Assembly (NCBI RefSeq): GCF_964340395.1
Contig: NC_135561.1
Span: forward strand, 18,282,240-18,346,239
Length of the DNA stretch: 64,000 bases
DNA from: Glandiceps talaboti
Taxonomy: Eukaryota; Hemichordata; Enteropneusta; Spengelidae
Reading direction: 5' to 3'
The translations under genes and the position numbers were made by a program. The notes beneath the pieces are model-generated. The model saw nothing but the letters and a program-made list of their open reading frames with translations. It did no database searches and was not told the DNA's origin. Shown piece after piece: positions 47,104-57,499 of the stretch; position 1 is the first letter of the stretch; the number at the start of each line of letters is the position of its first letter.

Positions 47104-50100
47104 GTAAGCTATTCAAATGTTTCAATCTTCACATAATTCATCTTCGTGAAAAACTGCAAGAAAGTGTTAGGGTTGTAAAAGTTGCACTCATGTAAGTAGC
47201 TCAGCAAGTCTTGAGAAAATTACTTAGGCTAGCTCAAGGCTAGAAGAATTTGTGTACGAGAGTCATCCGCAAAGATTTGTGATGTCCAGGGGTGGAAATT
47301 TACCATCTAAACTGAAGTTCAATACAGTCTAGTAGAACATGAGACTAGGTGAAATCTCTTTCTTTTTTTCTGCATAACTGAAAATATGACATTTGCTGTT
47401 ATCTTGACATTAGGTGAAAATGGCCCTCCGTACATCAGGTCATTTGTTACTTGGTGTTGTGAGAATTCACAGTAGGAAAGCCAAGTACTTGTTAGCAGAT
47501 TGTAATGAAGCCTTTGTGAAGATCAAAATGGCTTTCAGACCAGGAGTTGTGGATTTACCAGAAGATAACCGCGAGGCTGCATTCACTGCCATCACCCTGC
47601 CAGAAGTATTCCATGACTTTGATGCACCAGTACCTGATTACAAGTAAGTCGTACCTCTTAGTTATTTCTCATAGATGAAATGAATATCTTTGCGGTGTTA
47701 GTTGTTTCTCATAGATGGAAAGAACATTTCAGTGATCTCCCTAGCATAGAGAAAACATGGCGGTACTGCGATGCTTGGAACTCGGCTCGCCATCCTTGAG
47801 CTTGCCAACAATGCTCGTGCATTATTGAGTTGCAGCTGTTTCTCCTAGATGGAATGAACATTATTGAGATGATGGAAAGGGTTAATTTAATGAATCTCAA
47901 ATCTGAATTTCAGAATGAAAGAGTTACTTTTAAAAGAATACATAACTAATCTCAGGGGGTGCCCTGGGTGTTTATGGATTCAAACTATTATTTCTTTAAA
48001 ATGGAAACTCAAACACTTTTCCTGTGATTCAAGTGACCCAAGAGATGATATGCCATAGAAAGTGTTGATTTTCATGAAATTGTTGCCCAATAATTTTAGC
48101 AAGTATGTGTGATATATCATATGTGAAGTTATACAGTTGCCTTTGTATGAAATTAGTTTTTGTGTTATATATAGGATTTACTAATGTCCTTGTTAACTAA
48201 TAATGTATTTCTTTATATTTGCAGTGATATTGACATCCAGAAGCAGTTCACCATGAATCAAAGTAGAGTAGAGGAAATCACAATGAAAGAAGATTTTGGA
48301 AATATCACACTAGCTGGCCATGATGATGGCTTTGGTAAGTGATAGACTCTCTGCAGTACAATAACATGGATATGGGAAGTTTTTATTTATGCATATTCTT
48401 CACACAAACTATGATGAATACAGGTAACCCTGTGGCCTGAAATTGATGTTACCACAAAAACATTGATTATGATTATTACAATTTTAAAACCTGTTTACTG
48501 TCAGTGTGGTGTTCATTTGCTTTCTTGACCTCCAGAGGGCGCTGTAATTGACCTAGTTCATCTTGCCATTGTTTCATATATATTTTAGTCCTCAGTCTTA
48601 TCCTCACAAGTTCATAGAAATGATTATGATTATGTTCAACCCACTATGGTAGAAATTGTCTTTCTTTTTAAGAAAAAGGGGAAAAAACATTGAAAATGTT
48701 TGTTTATCTTTGCAGGAGACATCCCATTTGATGACCGTGAAGTATTGCGTGAAGGTAGTAACATGGAAGAATCACTATATAAGCCATCGGCTGATGAAAG
48801 TAACCTGTTACTGACAAGTGAGAAGAAAGATTCAAACATCGACTCATCTCTTGAGAAACCTATGGATCTTGTTGGTTATGATAAACCTCTAGAAGATGAT
48901 GGATTTGGTGGTGGAATGGGCATGGGTATGGGAGATGGAATTCTAGGTAAGAAATGGTTACAGTATTGTGAGCTTGGGTGTATGATAAACCTGTAGATGG
49001 TGGTGGATTTTATGGTGGTATGAGCAACAGAGTTGAAATTCTAGGCAAGAAATATTTACAGTATTGTGAGGTGGCGTATGTAGATGGTGGTGGATTTGAT
49101 GGAGATCTGGGTAACAGAGGAATACAGAATAGCAGTGGGAGTGTATGATAAACCTGTAGGGTGATGTCTTTTGTGGTGGTATTGGAACTGGAATTTCACT
49201 TGAAGTTGGAACTTACAAAATCAATATCAGAGCAGCAGAGATTCATTCACAGCAATATAGGAGATTGTATACTATGTAGTTCAGTCCAGACTATCTTATG
49301 CAAGTTTAGTGAGTGTAGCACTAATCCATATTCTATAGGAATTCAGGAAATGACAGACGGTGTAAATTTAAAGCTGTTCTATGTGATATAATTTTATTGC
49401 AGGCGATGGTTTCTTGGGAGAACCCAATCTTTTTGAAGAACAGCCAGAGATTACTACTGAAGTGTCAATTGGGTCAGATACATCTGAAAAGAAAGATGAA
49501 GATGAAGTAAAAGAAGGTAACCCATTGCTTTCCTCTCTTTCAGTATTGATACATTTAATCCTCTAGTAGTGAGTGGAAGTGAATCTACCTTCACAATCAT
49601 TTCCCTAGCTTGTATGTACTGGTACATTATAACAACCAAATGCAGAGTTTTTTGTAGTTGCTTCATTCAAGTTTGTGAAGACTGTTACTGCAATAAAAAC
49701 TAGTACATGCACTTTGATCATCTACAGTTTATTTTTGTGTGTAGGATTGTTCTGTTCCTTCTTGGAACTATAGTAGTGGTAGCTGTGTTTTTGTGGATAT
49801 TGGCACAGTGTGAATTATTTAATAATGAAAATTTCTAAGCACAGAGTAAAAAAACTGTCTTGGAAGTGAATCACAAATATTCGCCGATATCTCGTCAGCA
49901 TCGTCGGGTGTACTGCAATTTGATTTATTTGATTGGTTTATTAGTTCTGATTTTCAAACTGGAAAGTGTTGATTGATGTCATATCAAAGAGGAATACTTT
50001 TGATACCAAATCAAACTGATGAAGAACTTACAGTGAGAGGATTCTTTCATAAATTATATGTATGTTTACAGGAGAAATGAAAGCTGTTGAGACACCTCAA

Positions 50101-53100
50101 GAAGAAACCCCAGGAGAGGCACCAACAGCTGTAGCTGTGCCAGCAACACCAGCACCACCTGTAGATCAGACTACACTGGTCCACAATGAGGCGGAAGCAT
50201 TTGCATTAGAACCCATTGATGTCACAGGTAAATGTTGAACTCTTTAGTTGTGCAATTTTTTCGTTATTTCAGTCAGTTTCTTCAATTCTATTTAAATTCA
50301 ATTAAAACTTATATCATAGAGTAAACATGGACTTGATGATTTAAGAGATCCTAGAAAGGAGTCCCTGCCAGTGTTTTTGCATAAATCTTGGAAGCTCAGT
50401 ATAGAACGATGGTAGAACACTTTTGAAGCATGGGCAGAAATCTGCTAAGCATGGGGCCTGGGTAGCAAGGATTTGTTGGCACCATGCTTTCTCTTTAGTG
50501 TGGTACATTAGCTGTGTGACTTGCAGTACAGCTACAAAGTGCACTACACTCGTTCATAGTTTACTGAGTGAAAACAAAGTGTATATATTATCTGTATTGA
50601 AATCTGGAATTAGTGACAGCTCTGAAGTAGACTGTCAGACAAAAAACTTTGTTAATAGTAACAATTTTGAATTTGCAATATTACAGGAATGAAGGAAACA
50701 AGGCATCGGCGCAAACGTAAACTTGTAGTTGACGATGTAAAAGAGTTATCTGGTGACATCATCAAAGCACAACTCAAAGACACAACAGATATCACAACTA
50801 CATTAGATTTAGCACCTCCTACAAAGAAACTCATGATATGGAAAGAAACTGGAGGTGTTGATAAACTGTTTGCATTGACAGGAAGGGTTGCAGGATGCTG
50901 TCTACTCAAGGTTAGAGGTCATCTTTGAAGGGTTTTGATTATTGCAGTCTTTGCAATTTATTGTTCTAGCTAAGGTATTTTAGGGTAATTGTAGAGAGAG
51001 GGGAGGGAAAGACAGACGGACACTGTTTGCATGCAAATGCATACAAAAATGAAAAAAGTATTTATTTTATGTAACACATCTATTAACAGAAATTTGAAAT
51101 ATTTTCCATTTTATCATGAAATGGACCTCGGAAATATACTTTAACTCTTTCACCACTATTCTCCCCATGGGACTGTATGCTATCCACTAGGCCCCTCATT
51201 AGCATACACATAATAAAAGTTTGAGCGAGTGTTATGTTATCAAATTGATATAAAAATACTTAGAATTGCCTAATCTTTGAAAATTATGTATCATTTTAAA
51301 GCCAAATAAATTTTCTACATTACACTTCCAATTACACACATCCAAACATCAAATATACAGCTAGAATTTGGGTTAAAATGATAAATTTTCGTTAAAAAAA
51401 CTGTGTGTTGCTTATTTATTGTCATATCACAAATAAACAATACATTTATATCACAAATAAAATACAAAATACCAACATTCATGTTCCTACAAAACTAATA
51501 TATTCTGGTTGTATGGTCAAAATGGGCGAAAATTTGATAAAAAATGTTATTTTATGTCATAACAATTTGAACGAAATTAATTAACGGCTCACTAATCAGA
51601 TTACGACGCAATAGTCTGTGCCGCACCGGCAATGAAAGTGTTCTAAAATATCTGAAGTTGTCACCTCAATACCTTTTGAAAAGTTAGTTTAAGTAAATAT
51701 AATTCATTATTTGACAGAACAACAAAAAATTACCACTAAATTTATGCCCAAAATAAATAAAAAATGACCACAAGTTGGAGGTATGCGAGTCCGAATCGGG
51801 ATGCCAAAGTGGCGCTTTTTGCCGACATGCTCATCCTCAAGAGCAAATATACAGTCGGAACTTTGAACTAACGTCGCGGCAATCTGATCCCTACATAAAC
51901 TGTTTTGAGTTCACACAGCCATGTCCTTGTATAAAACAATGTATCGACAGTCAAAATTTATTGAAAATTTCTATGAACAGCACCTTTATTTAAGTTGTAA
52001 ACGATGTTAGGGGAGACAGTTTTGCTTCGGCCATGTTGAAATTTTGAATTTTACGCTGAAAATCACATGTAAAAAATCCGATTGGAAAATCGCCTGATCG
52101 TGCAAAAGTTTCCCTCCACTGACCTGTACACAGTGAGTGTGTTACTACAAGTCATTATTGAGCCGTAACAAAAAGAAATAAAACCAAAATAATCCATTTT
52201 ATAGCCAAAAATTACAACCAAGACGTTAGTATGGGCGTCGGTACCTGTCACAAGATTGCGTAAATTTGCCGACATTCAAAAATTCAGACGTAAATTGCTG
52301 CCGGCAGCTCAAATAGACTGAAGCGGGAATTTGATGCTTACACACGAATACAATGTGTTCCCACAGCTAAACACTTACATTCAACGATGTATTTCGAGTC
52401 AAATTCTGTCGAAATATCCAAGGACAGTGCCATAATTTCTATCGTAGACCATGCTATGGGAGCCGTTAATTACCTCCGCCATGTTTAAATTCGATTTTGT
52501 TGGCGAAAAACGCACATAAAAATTACGATCGCTCGTTTTTTGGGCCGTACTCGGTTACTGTTCACTGTCACGCATTCAAAATGGCAGTATAGATAAACAA
52601 GGCTAATACGCATGTGTGGAACTAGTTATGGCAGCAAATTTTGCAGCAATAGCTGCCGTTGAACGGTTTTACGGCGATGAAGGTGAATGAACTTTGGCGT
52701 CCCGGTATACCGGTTTCTCGTGGGCGCCCTAGCGCGTCCCGGTATACCGGGTTCTCGTGGTGAAAGGGTTAAGGTTTTGCAGTTATTTCGTTCAAAAAAA
52801 CCTAATCTCAGTAAAATAGATTTTAAAAACTGATTTTTCATTTAATTTGTCCCCACATTCTGACTTAAACGATACTTCACTAGTTGATAAAATGGTTTAT
52901 TTCTGATGTATGTGTTGTGTTCACTCCTCCACTCATCCATAGATTTTGATCTGATCTTTGTCTCCAGATTTTCACCAGAAATCTCACAACACAGAAACTA
53001 ACTGCCAAACAAGGAGAAACGGAGCAAGAAGAAGAGAAGATGGAAGTAGATGAACCAGAAATACCAAGACAGGAAAAAGAAATACCTCGTGAAGGTAGGC

Positions 53101-54456
53101 ATGGACATATGTCAACTGACCTAATTGGATGAGTAATACTGGTTACAAATAGAATTAAAATGTAAAACAAAAATCACACACACACCACTAAGAATAGTTA
53201 GAGTGGCCAGCTTTGAATCTGCAGACTGCAGGTTTGAGCCCCGTCACTGCCGTTTGTTTCTGAATGGCTAAAATCCTTGGGCAAGGTTTGAACCACGATT
53301 GTGCCTCAGATAACCCAGCTGTATAATTGGTACCTGGTATAGATTTCGGTCTTTGCTAGAGATAGTAATAACTCAACCCTCACTAAAAGAGGCATTATGC
53401 CAATGAGGCTATCAAGTCCAAATAAGGCTTATTATTATTATTAAGCTGTCATCTAGATTTTCAAAGAATGAGTGCAACCATTTAACCCTATGATTGAAAT
53501 TTGTGGGAGAGGTGAGCTCCATGTTTGTTAGAGCAGAGATTAGTTTATATTAATGTTCCATTCCTATCAATTTGATGTGAAGTTGATTACTCTATATCAT
53601 TGTTATGAATATTAAATTGTTATTGAGGAGCAGAAAATACTGCACAGCTCGTGACAAAAATAATAATTAATAAAAAAGATGAAGTGAATGTTGATAGAAA
53701 TTTGTTCATTTAGTCATTTCTACAGTTGAAACTCATGTCCCAGAGCAAGACTCAACACTTCAAGTGAATGAAAGCACCCATCAAGAAGCCAATGAGAGTT
53801 CAGTAGCACCAGTTCAGAACCTACCCATGATGTCACCTATAGCTAGGCCAGATACGCCCTCTAGTGATGGAGATGGAGATATGGGTGATGATGATTTGTT
53901 TGGACCTGGATCAGTGCAATCATTTGGAGTAGAGCCAGCGTCAGACAGTGATGATGATGCACCACAAATGCCAGATGTAAGTTGTCTTCTCACTCTAAAC
54001 TGGTCAAGTAGTTCCCTACATTTGTCTAGAAAATAAATTGAATATTGTTGAAATGTGCCCCAGTACGTTTAGATAACAAGATACAAATGTAGAAAAGTTC
54101 CATTCATTGCAAATTATACAAAACAGGTTTATGTCAGAGAGTCAGATGCTAGCCATGAGTCCTGTACCTGTAATATCAACAATTCATACGTAGGCCAAGT
54201 TGTGCTTGTTCAAATGAATGTAGATGTATTTGAGAGTCACCCAACAGGGATGTAGATAAGGGTTGGTAGTCAGCAAAAACAATTGACAAATGTTTTGCTG
54301 GTTAATGGGCACCACCCGAAGGGGATTTATACATTGGGTTCTGTGCATGCGTTCACCATCATATCATGTGTACTCCTTTACAAAACTGGTGTTTTCTTCA
54401 ACTGAACAAAGAAAGAATGATATATAAATACAATAAATAGAAAAATAGTTTGTATT

Positions 54457-54492
<36 letters not shown>

Positions 54493-54845
54493 CACAGTTA
54501 TATTTTGACTTTGATGGAGTAACTGTACTTATCTTCCAACAGTCGCCAGACATGTCACAAGATGAAAGCGACGAGGATGATGACGATGATGTTTCAGAAG
54601 ACAAGGAAGAAAAGAGATGGAACAAAAGAACGCAACAGATGATTCATGTCCTACAGAAACAACTACAGAAACAAGATGAGATCACCTTCAATGAATTATC
54701 CAAGAAAAACAACAGGAAACAAGCAGCGTCCAAATTCTACACATTCCTTGTGCTCAAGAAACAGAATGCCATCAATGTCCAACAGAGTGAGCCATTTGGT
54801 GAAATTTTAATCTCAAGAGGTCCTCAGTTTGACACGATATTGTAA
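46960..54845 (+). CDS. RAD21: RAD21 cohesin subunit (kleisin), 629 aa
   Basis: Coding exons: 46960-47103, 47414-47643, 48225-48334, 48716-48946, 49403-49516, 50072-50227, 50687-50910, 52968-53094, 53726-53976, 54543-54845 (1890 nt, all GT-AG, in frame). The N-terminal domain starts [20 protein letters not shown] (1-20, to about 105) and binds SMC3. DDREVLR at 167-173 matches the first human separase site in place and sequence. RHRRKRK (334-340) is a likely nuclear signal. [17 protein letters not shown] (369-385) is the SA/STAG-binding region. The C-terminal winged helix (from about [10 protein letters not shown]555, to 629) binds SMC1. Human RAD21 is 631 aa. It acts in the nucleus, closing the cohesin ring for chromatid cohesion, loops and repair. 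Confidence 0.97.
47414..47643 (+). CDS. RAD21: RAD21 coding exon 2
   Basis: Residues 49-124 plus two bases. [20 protein letters not shown] then [20 protein letters not shown], near-identical to vertebrate RAD21. Completes the SMC3-binding helices. Confidence 0.95.
48225..48334 (+). CDS. RAD21: RAD21 coding exon 3
   Basis: Residues 125-161. [20 protein letters not shown] then [17 protein letters not shown]. Donor TTTG|GTAAGT. Confidence 0.92.
48716..48946 (+). CDS. RAD21: RAD21 coding exon 4 (separase site)
   Basis: Residues 162-238. Contains [10 protein letters not shown], an ExxR separase motif with cleavage expected after R173. The Gly/Met-rich end [15 protein letters not shown] abuts the donor CTAG|GTAAGA. 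Copies of this end are found downstream in the intron. Confidence 0.93.
48878..49200 (+). repeat. Tandem copies of the end of the preceding RAD21 exon
   Basis: The exon end and first intron bases (from TATGATAAACCT at 48878 through the donor and TTACAGTATTGTGAG) are repeated at 48981-49075, shorter at about 49076-49143, and again from 49144. Copy 2 keeps ATTCTAGGCAAGAAAT, a GC-type donor-like sequence, at the place of the true CTAGGTAAGAAAT. Copies have stops or frameshifts. Confidence 0.85.
49403..49516 (+). CDS. RAD21: RAD21 coding exon 5
   Basis: Residues 239-276. [20 protein letters not shown] then a Lys/Asp/Glu-rich end. Acceptor TTATTGCAG. Poorly conserved linker. Confidence 0.85.
50072..50227 (+). 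CDS. RAD21: RAD21 coding exon 6
   Basis: Residues 277-328. Ala/Pro/Thr-rich linker followed by [20 protein letters not shown], matching the vertebrate [20 protein letters not shown] segment. Confidence 0.93.
50687..50910 (+). CDS. RAD21: RAD21 coding exon 7
   Basis: Residues 329-403. [20 protein letters not shown] and [20 protein letters not shown] are strongly conserved (STAG contact). The end [12 protein letters not shown] differs from the vertebrate LPAQPLWNNRLLK. The LLK|IFTRNL junction supports the donor AAG|GTTAGA. Confidence 0.93.
50911..52967 (+). other. RAD21: RAD21 intron 8 (2.06 kb)
   Basis: Four fifths of this intron is a piggyBac-like element (51141-52772). The rest is AT-rich with no coding signal. 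Confidence 0.75.
51141..52772. mobile_element. piggyBac-like non-autonomous element, 1.63 kb
   Basis: TTAA at 51141-51144 and 52769-52772 flank ends reading CTCTTTCACCAC and (inverse) CCCTTTCACCAC. The TTAA target and C-rich ends are hallmarks of piggyBac. Near the right end a 26-bp block with GTCCCGGTATACCGG and TTCTCGTGG occurs twice (about 52698-52722 and 52736-52760), a subterminal repeat. No transposase-length frame, so it would need transposase in trans. Confidence 0.78.
52968..53094 (+). CDS. RAD21: RAD21 coding exon 8
   Basis: Residues 404-445. [20 protein letters not shown] then a Glu-rich stretch with two EIPR motifs (434-437 and 441-444), candidates for the second separase site. 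Acceptor TTTGTCTCCAG, donor GAAG|GTAGGC. Confidence 0.88.
53195..53455 (+). mobile_element. tRNA-derived SINE
   Basis: A tRNA-like head, with GTGGCCAGC and a B box GGTTTGAGCCCC at about 53231-53242, is followed by a body CTTGGGCAAGG, GATTGTGCCTCAGATAACCC, AGCTGTATAATTGGTACCTG. This body resembles the conserved V-type SINE core. The end ATAAGGCTTATTATTATTATTA is a short (ATT)n tail as in L2-driven SINEs. About 260 bp, in RAD21 intron 9, same sense. Confidence 0.75.
53726..53976 (+). CDS. RAD21: RAD21 coding exon 9
   Basis: Residues 446-529. [20 protein letters not shown], then a Pro/Ser/Asp-rich acidic linker ([28 protein letters not shown]). Disordered linker before the winged helix. Donor GAT|GTAAGT. 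Confidence 0.9.
54458..54491. repeat. (GATA)n microsatellite in RAD21 intron 10
   Basis: About 8.5 GATA units, 50 bp before the last acceptor. Confidence 0.95.
54543..54845 (+). CDS. RAD21: RAD21 last coding exon (winged helix)
   Basis: Residues 530-629 and TAA. An acidic run [13 protein letters not shown] precedes [37 protein letters not shown] and [11 protein letters not shown], the SMC1-binding winged helix. Ends GPQFDTIL, close to vertebrate GPRFHII. Acceptor CTTCCAACAG. Confidence 0.96.
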   Translation, partial: SPDMSQDESDEDDDDDVSEDKEEKRWNKRTQQMIHVLQKQLQKQDEITFNELSKKNNRKQAASKFYTFLVLKKQNAINVQQSEPFGEILISRGPQFDTIL

Positions 54846-56857
54846 TTTATTAGTTGTACTCAATTCGTACCTGTTTATCCCTTTTGTCCGTACAGAGTTT
54901 TGATAATGGTGCATTGTGTCGTGCGTGTCTTCTAAGCAAATTTGACTAGCTACTGTAGCACAGCAACTTGTCACTCATCAACATTTGCTATCTTTTGCTA
55001 TGTGGTGACTCACAAAACCCCCCAATTTTCCACATAAAAAATTGTTGTGGTTCTGTGATTCATTAGAGGGCGCACTGAATTTGTGTACATCTATGCATTG
55101 TTCTCACTATAGAAAGTTACTTGAGTACTATGTCATCTCAGATGGAATGAACATTAGTGCTCAAACATTTCAATTCACAGTGAATAAAAATCGAACTGAC
55201 TGATTCTCTGAAAGTTGTAGGGTCTCCCTCAACAATTACAGAGATATTCCAATAGATGATGAATGAAAAAAAAACAAAGTACACTGTAATTTCTTTATGA
55301 CGAACACTTTGACAGACATTCAAAAGTTTGTTATAATGAAATGTTCTTTCAAATGAAGCATGTACTCTATTAGAAATATATTTATTTAGACGGAAGTTTG
55401 ATAAACTGGAATGTCCACTAGAAGTTCGGTATAGAAAGGATAGCATATTATCAAATCATGTCATGAGCAAAGCAAACAATTACTTTGTGTAACAAGGAAT
55501 TGTTATGCTCTGCTTTTGACTGTTTCTTCAGGAGAACACATGCAAGCAACCCATTCTGTGTGACAATAGGGATAAATTAGTTGATATTTAGCATTGGACT
55601 GATAACCAGTGCAATGGTTCCTGGTGTTCTCCACAAGCAGTAAAACCACACTAGCTGTAACTACAAATCATTTCTTGCAATTGAAACATCATCATAACAA
55701 AATCTAGCTATATTTGGCAATCATAGTGTACTATCTTTGCTTAGGTTTTACAACCTTGGTAACATTAAAAAAAAAGATTGGGAAAACACATACATTTCCT
55801 ATACATTAAAAGTACCGCCATTTCGGTGAGAAACAGCCAAATGAACCTGGGTAGATTTGACTTGCTCACTACCCTTGTCACAATTACTACAGTCAAAACT
55901 GGTTCTTTTGTTTTATAAATTTAATTCTTTTAATGGTGAAAACACTACGCAGAGCTCAACCACTTTGCCATTTCACACGCTACAACAAAATAGAACAACA
56001 ACATTGTCAGTGTAAAACAAAACAAAAATACTATAAAACTCACAACAGTTACAGTTTGTGTGGTTTTTTAAGTTCCTTACCATTTTTTGTAGTAATACTA
56101 TTAAAGTAAAAGTATATATATATATATTACCAACTTTGTAATTTCTTATACAGGAATAGATTCTTTTAAAACTCGAAATCAAAAAAAAAAGTCCAAACAT
56201 ACAGTATCTTTATTAGGACAGTTAGCAAGTGTGGAGAACACAAGGGTCGCTCTAGTGTAAATGAATGTTTAATATATACCAAAATAGTTTTAATTGTTCA
56301 TCTGAGTACTTTTTTTATACTCGGATTCAAACTTAGTTTATGCCATGTATCAGACAAAGTGTCACTGGCTTCTAGATAACGACTTTTATGTGAAATTTTT
56401 GTTTTTTTTGTTTTGCGCAAGTCTTAAGATAATTTGAAGAGTATATTTTTTCTTCTATTTTAGTTTGCCTTCCTGTAATATTTAAGAACTGTTTCAAAGG
56501 TCTTGCTTGGTGTCATTTTCCAAACTTATCAGTACACGATGGCCAAATTTGTATTATTGGTTGAACAATAACAACAGGATAAAAACTGACATTACAAGAA
56601 AACATCAATTTATTATTGTAAGATTTCAACCATATTTTGCTGTAAAGATGTGCTTATAAACCAGACATAAATTGAGTTAATTAGTTTGCCATTTTGACGA
56701 GAGATAAGCAAGAGTATTCAAGTAGATTTCGATGTAGACACTTTGTGATAAGGTATATGTTTATAGTGGTTTGATGGTTGTGTTATATATGATGCTGTAC
56801 ATAGTAACAACCATAATTCCCTCTAGTGAAGTAGTAGTGACAGTGTCAAATGTTTAC

Positions 56858-56909
56858 AAGTCAAATGAACTGATGTCTTTTCCTAGTCACATTAATGTTG
56901 ATACTTCTG

Positions 56910-56943
<34 letters not shown>

Positions 56944-57120
56944 GAGGTGGGGGGTATCTTCATATCTCAAAGTCAAATGAACTAGTGTCTCTTTTCCTGG
57001 TGACATTAATGATGATGCTCTTGTACACACAGGGGGGGGGGGGGGGGCTTCATATCGTATCTAAGTCAAATGAAGTAGCATCTCTTTTCCTGGTCACATT
57101 AATGATGATGCTCCTGAAAG
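56858..57120. repeat. Three-copy tandem repeat, 93-112 bp, with (CA)n and poly-G
   Basis: AAGTCAAATGAACTA, CTTTTCCTGGT(G/C)ACATTAATG, then CACACA and a G run, repeated at 56858, 56970 and 57063. (CA)n at 56911-56941 and poly-G at about 57032-57047 are expansions of the same unit part. Confidence 0.8.
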
Positions 57121-57270
57121 GAATGTAAAACACTGACTCTTACAAAGAAGTTTAAAATCCCGGCTTAAAATACTTGATTGTGTGCATAGAAGTATTAGTA
57201 ATTAGTAAATATGTCTGTACGCTGGAAGTTAGTGTGAACCACTAAAACATTCATTTGGCTGTAAATATAA

Positions 57271-57474
57271 TTAGTTTGCCAAAAATCCAACATTAACAGT
57301 TCTACTGTCATGACCATCAATCATCAGCTTGATGTGTGGACTGTACAACACAATCCATTGCTGTAGACTGTAAGACACTTCGTCTTGTTCGACTCTATCA
57401 GGTTTCTTAGTGCTGGCAGATGATATTGTGGCACGAATGTTGTATCTTACAGTGTATCGTTTCTGATACTCTGC
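57271..57474 (-). CDS. Possible terminal exon of an unidentified minus-strand gene
   Basis: Open for 68 codons, ending TAA. Residues such as YQKRYTVRYNIRATISSAST, QQWIVLYSPHIKLMIDGHD and a final TVNVGFLAN have a protein-like composition unlike the surrounding AT-rich frames. A possible acceptor CCTTTGTGTGGTGTGCAG lies directly before it. No upstream exon is recognised to the right and I do not know the family. It may be an old retrocopy fragment or a chance frame. Confidence 0.3.
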   Translation of the reverse strand, partial: AEYQKRYTVRYNIRATISSASTKKPDRVEQDEVSYSLQQWIVLYSPHIKLMIDGHDSRTVNVGFLAN

Positions 57475-57499
57475 ACACCACACAAAGGGTAAAGCACCA

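Noticed and set aside
47709-47900. 63-codon minus-strand frame in RAD21 intron 3
   Set aside because: Covers a short repeated motif (TTTCTCATAGATGGAATGAA, three copies). No coding features.
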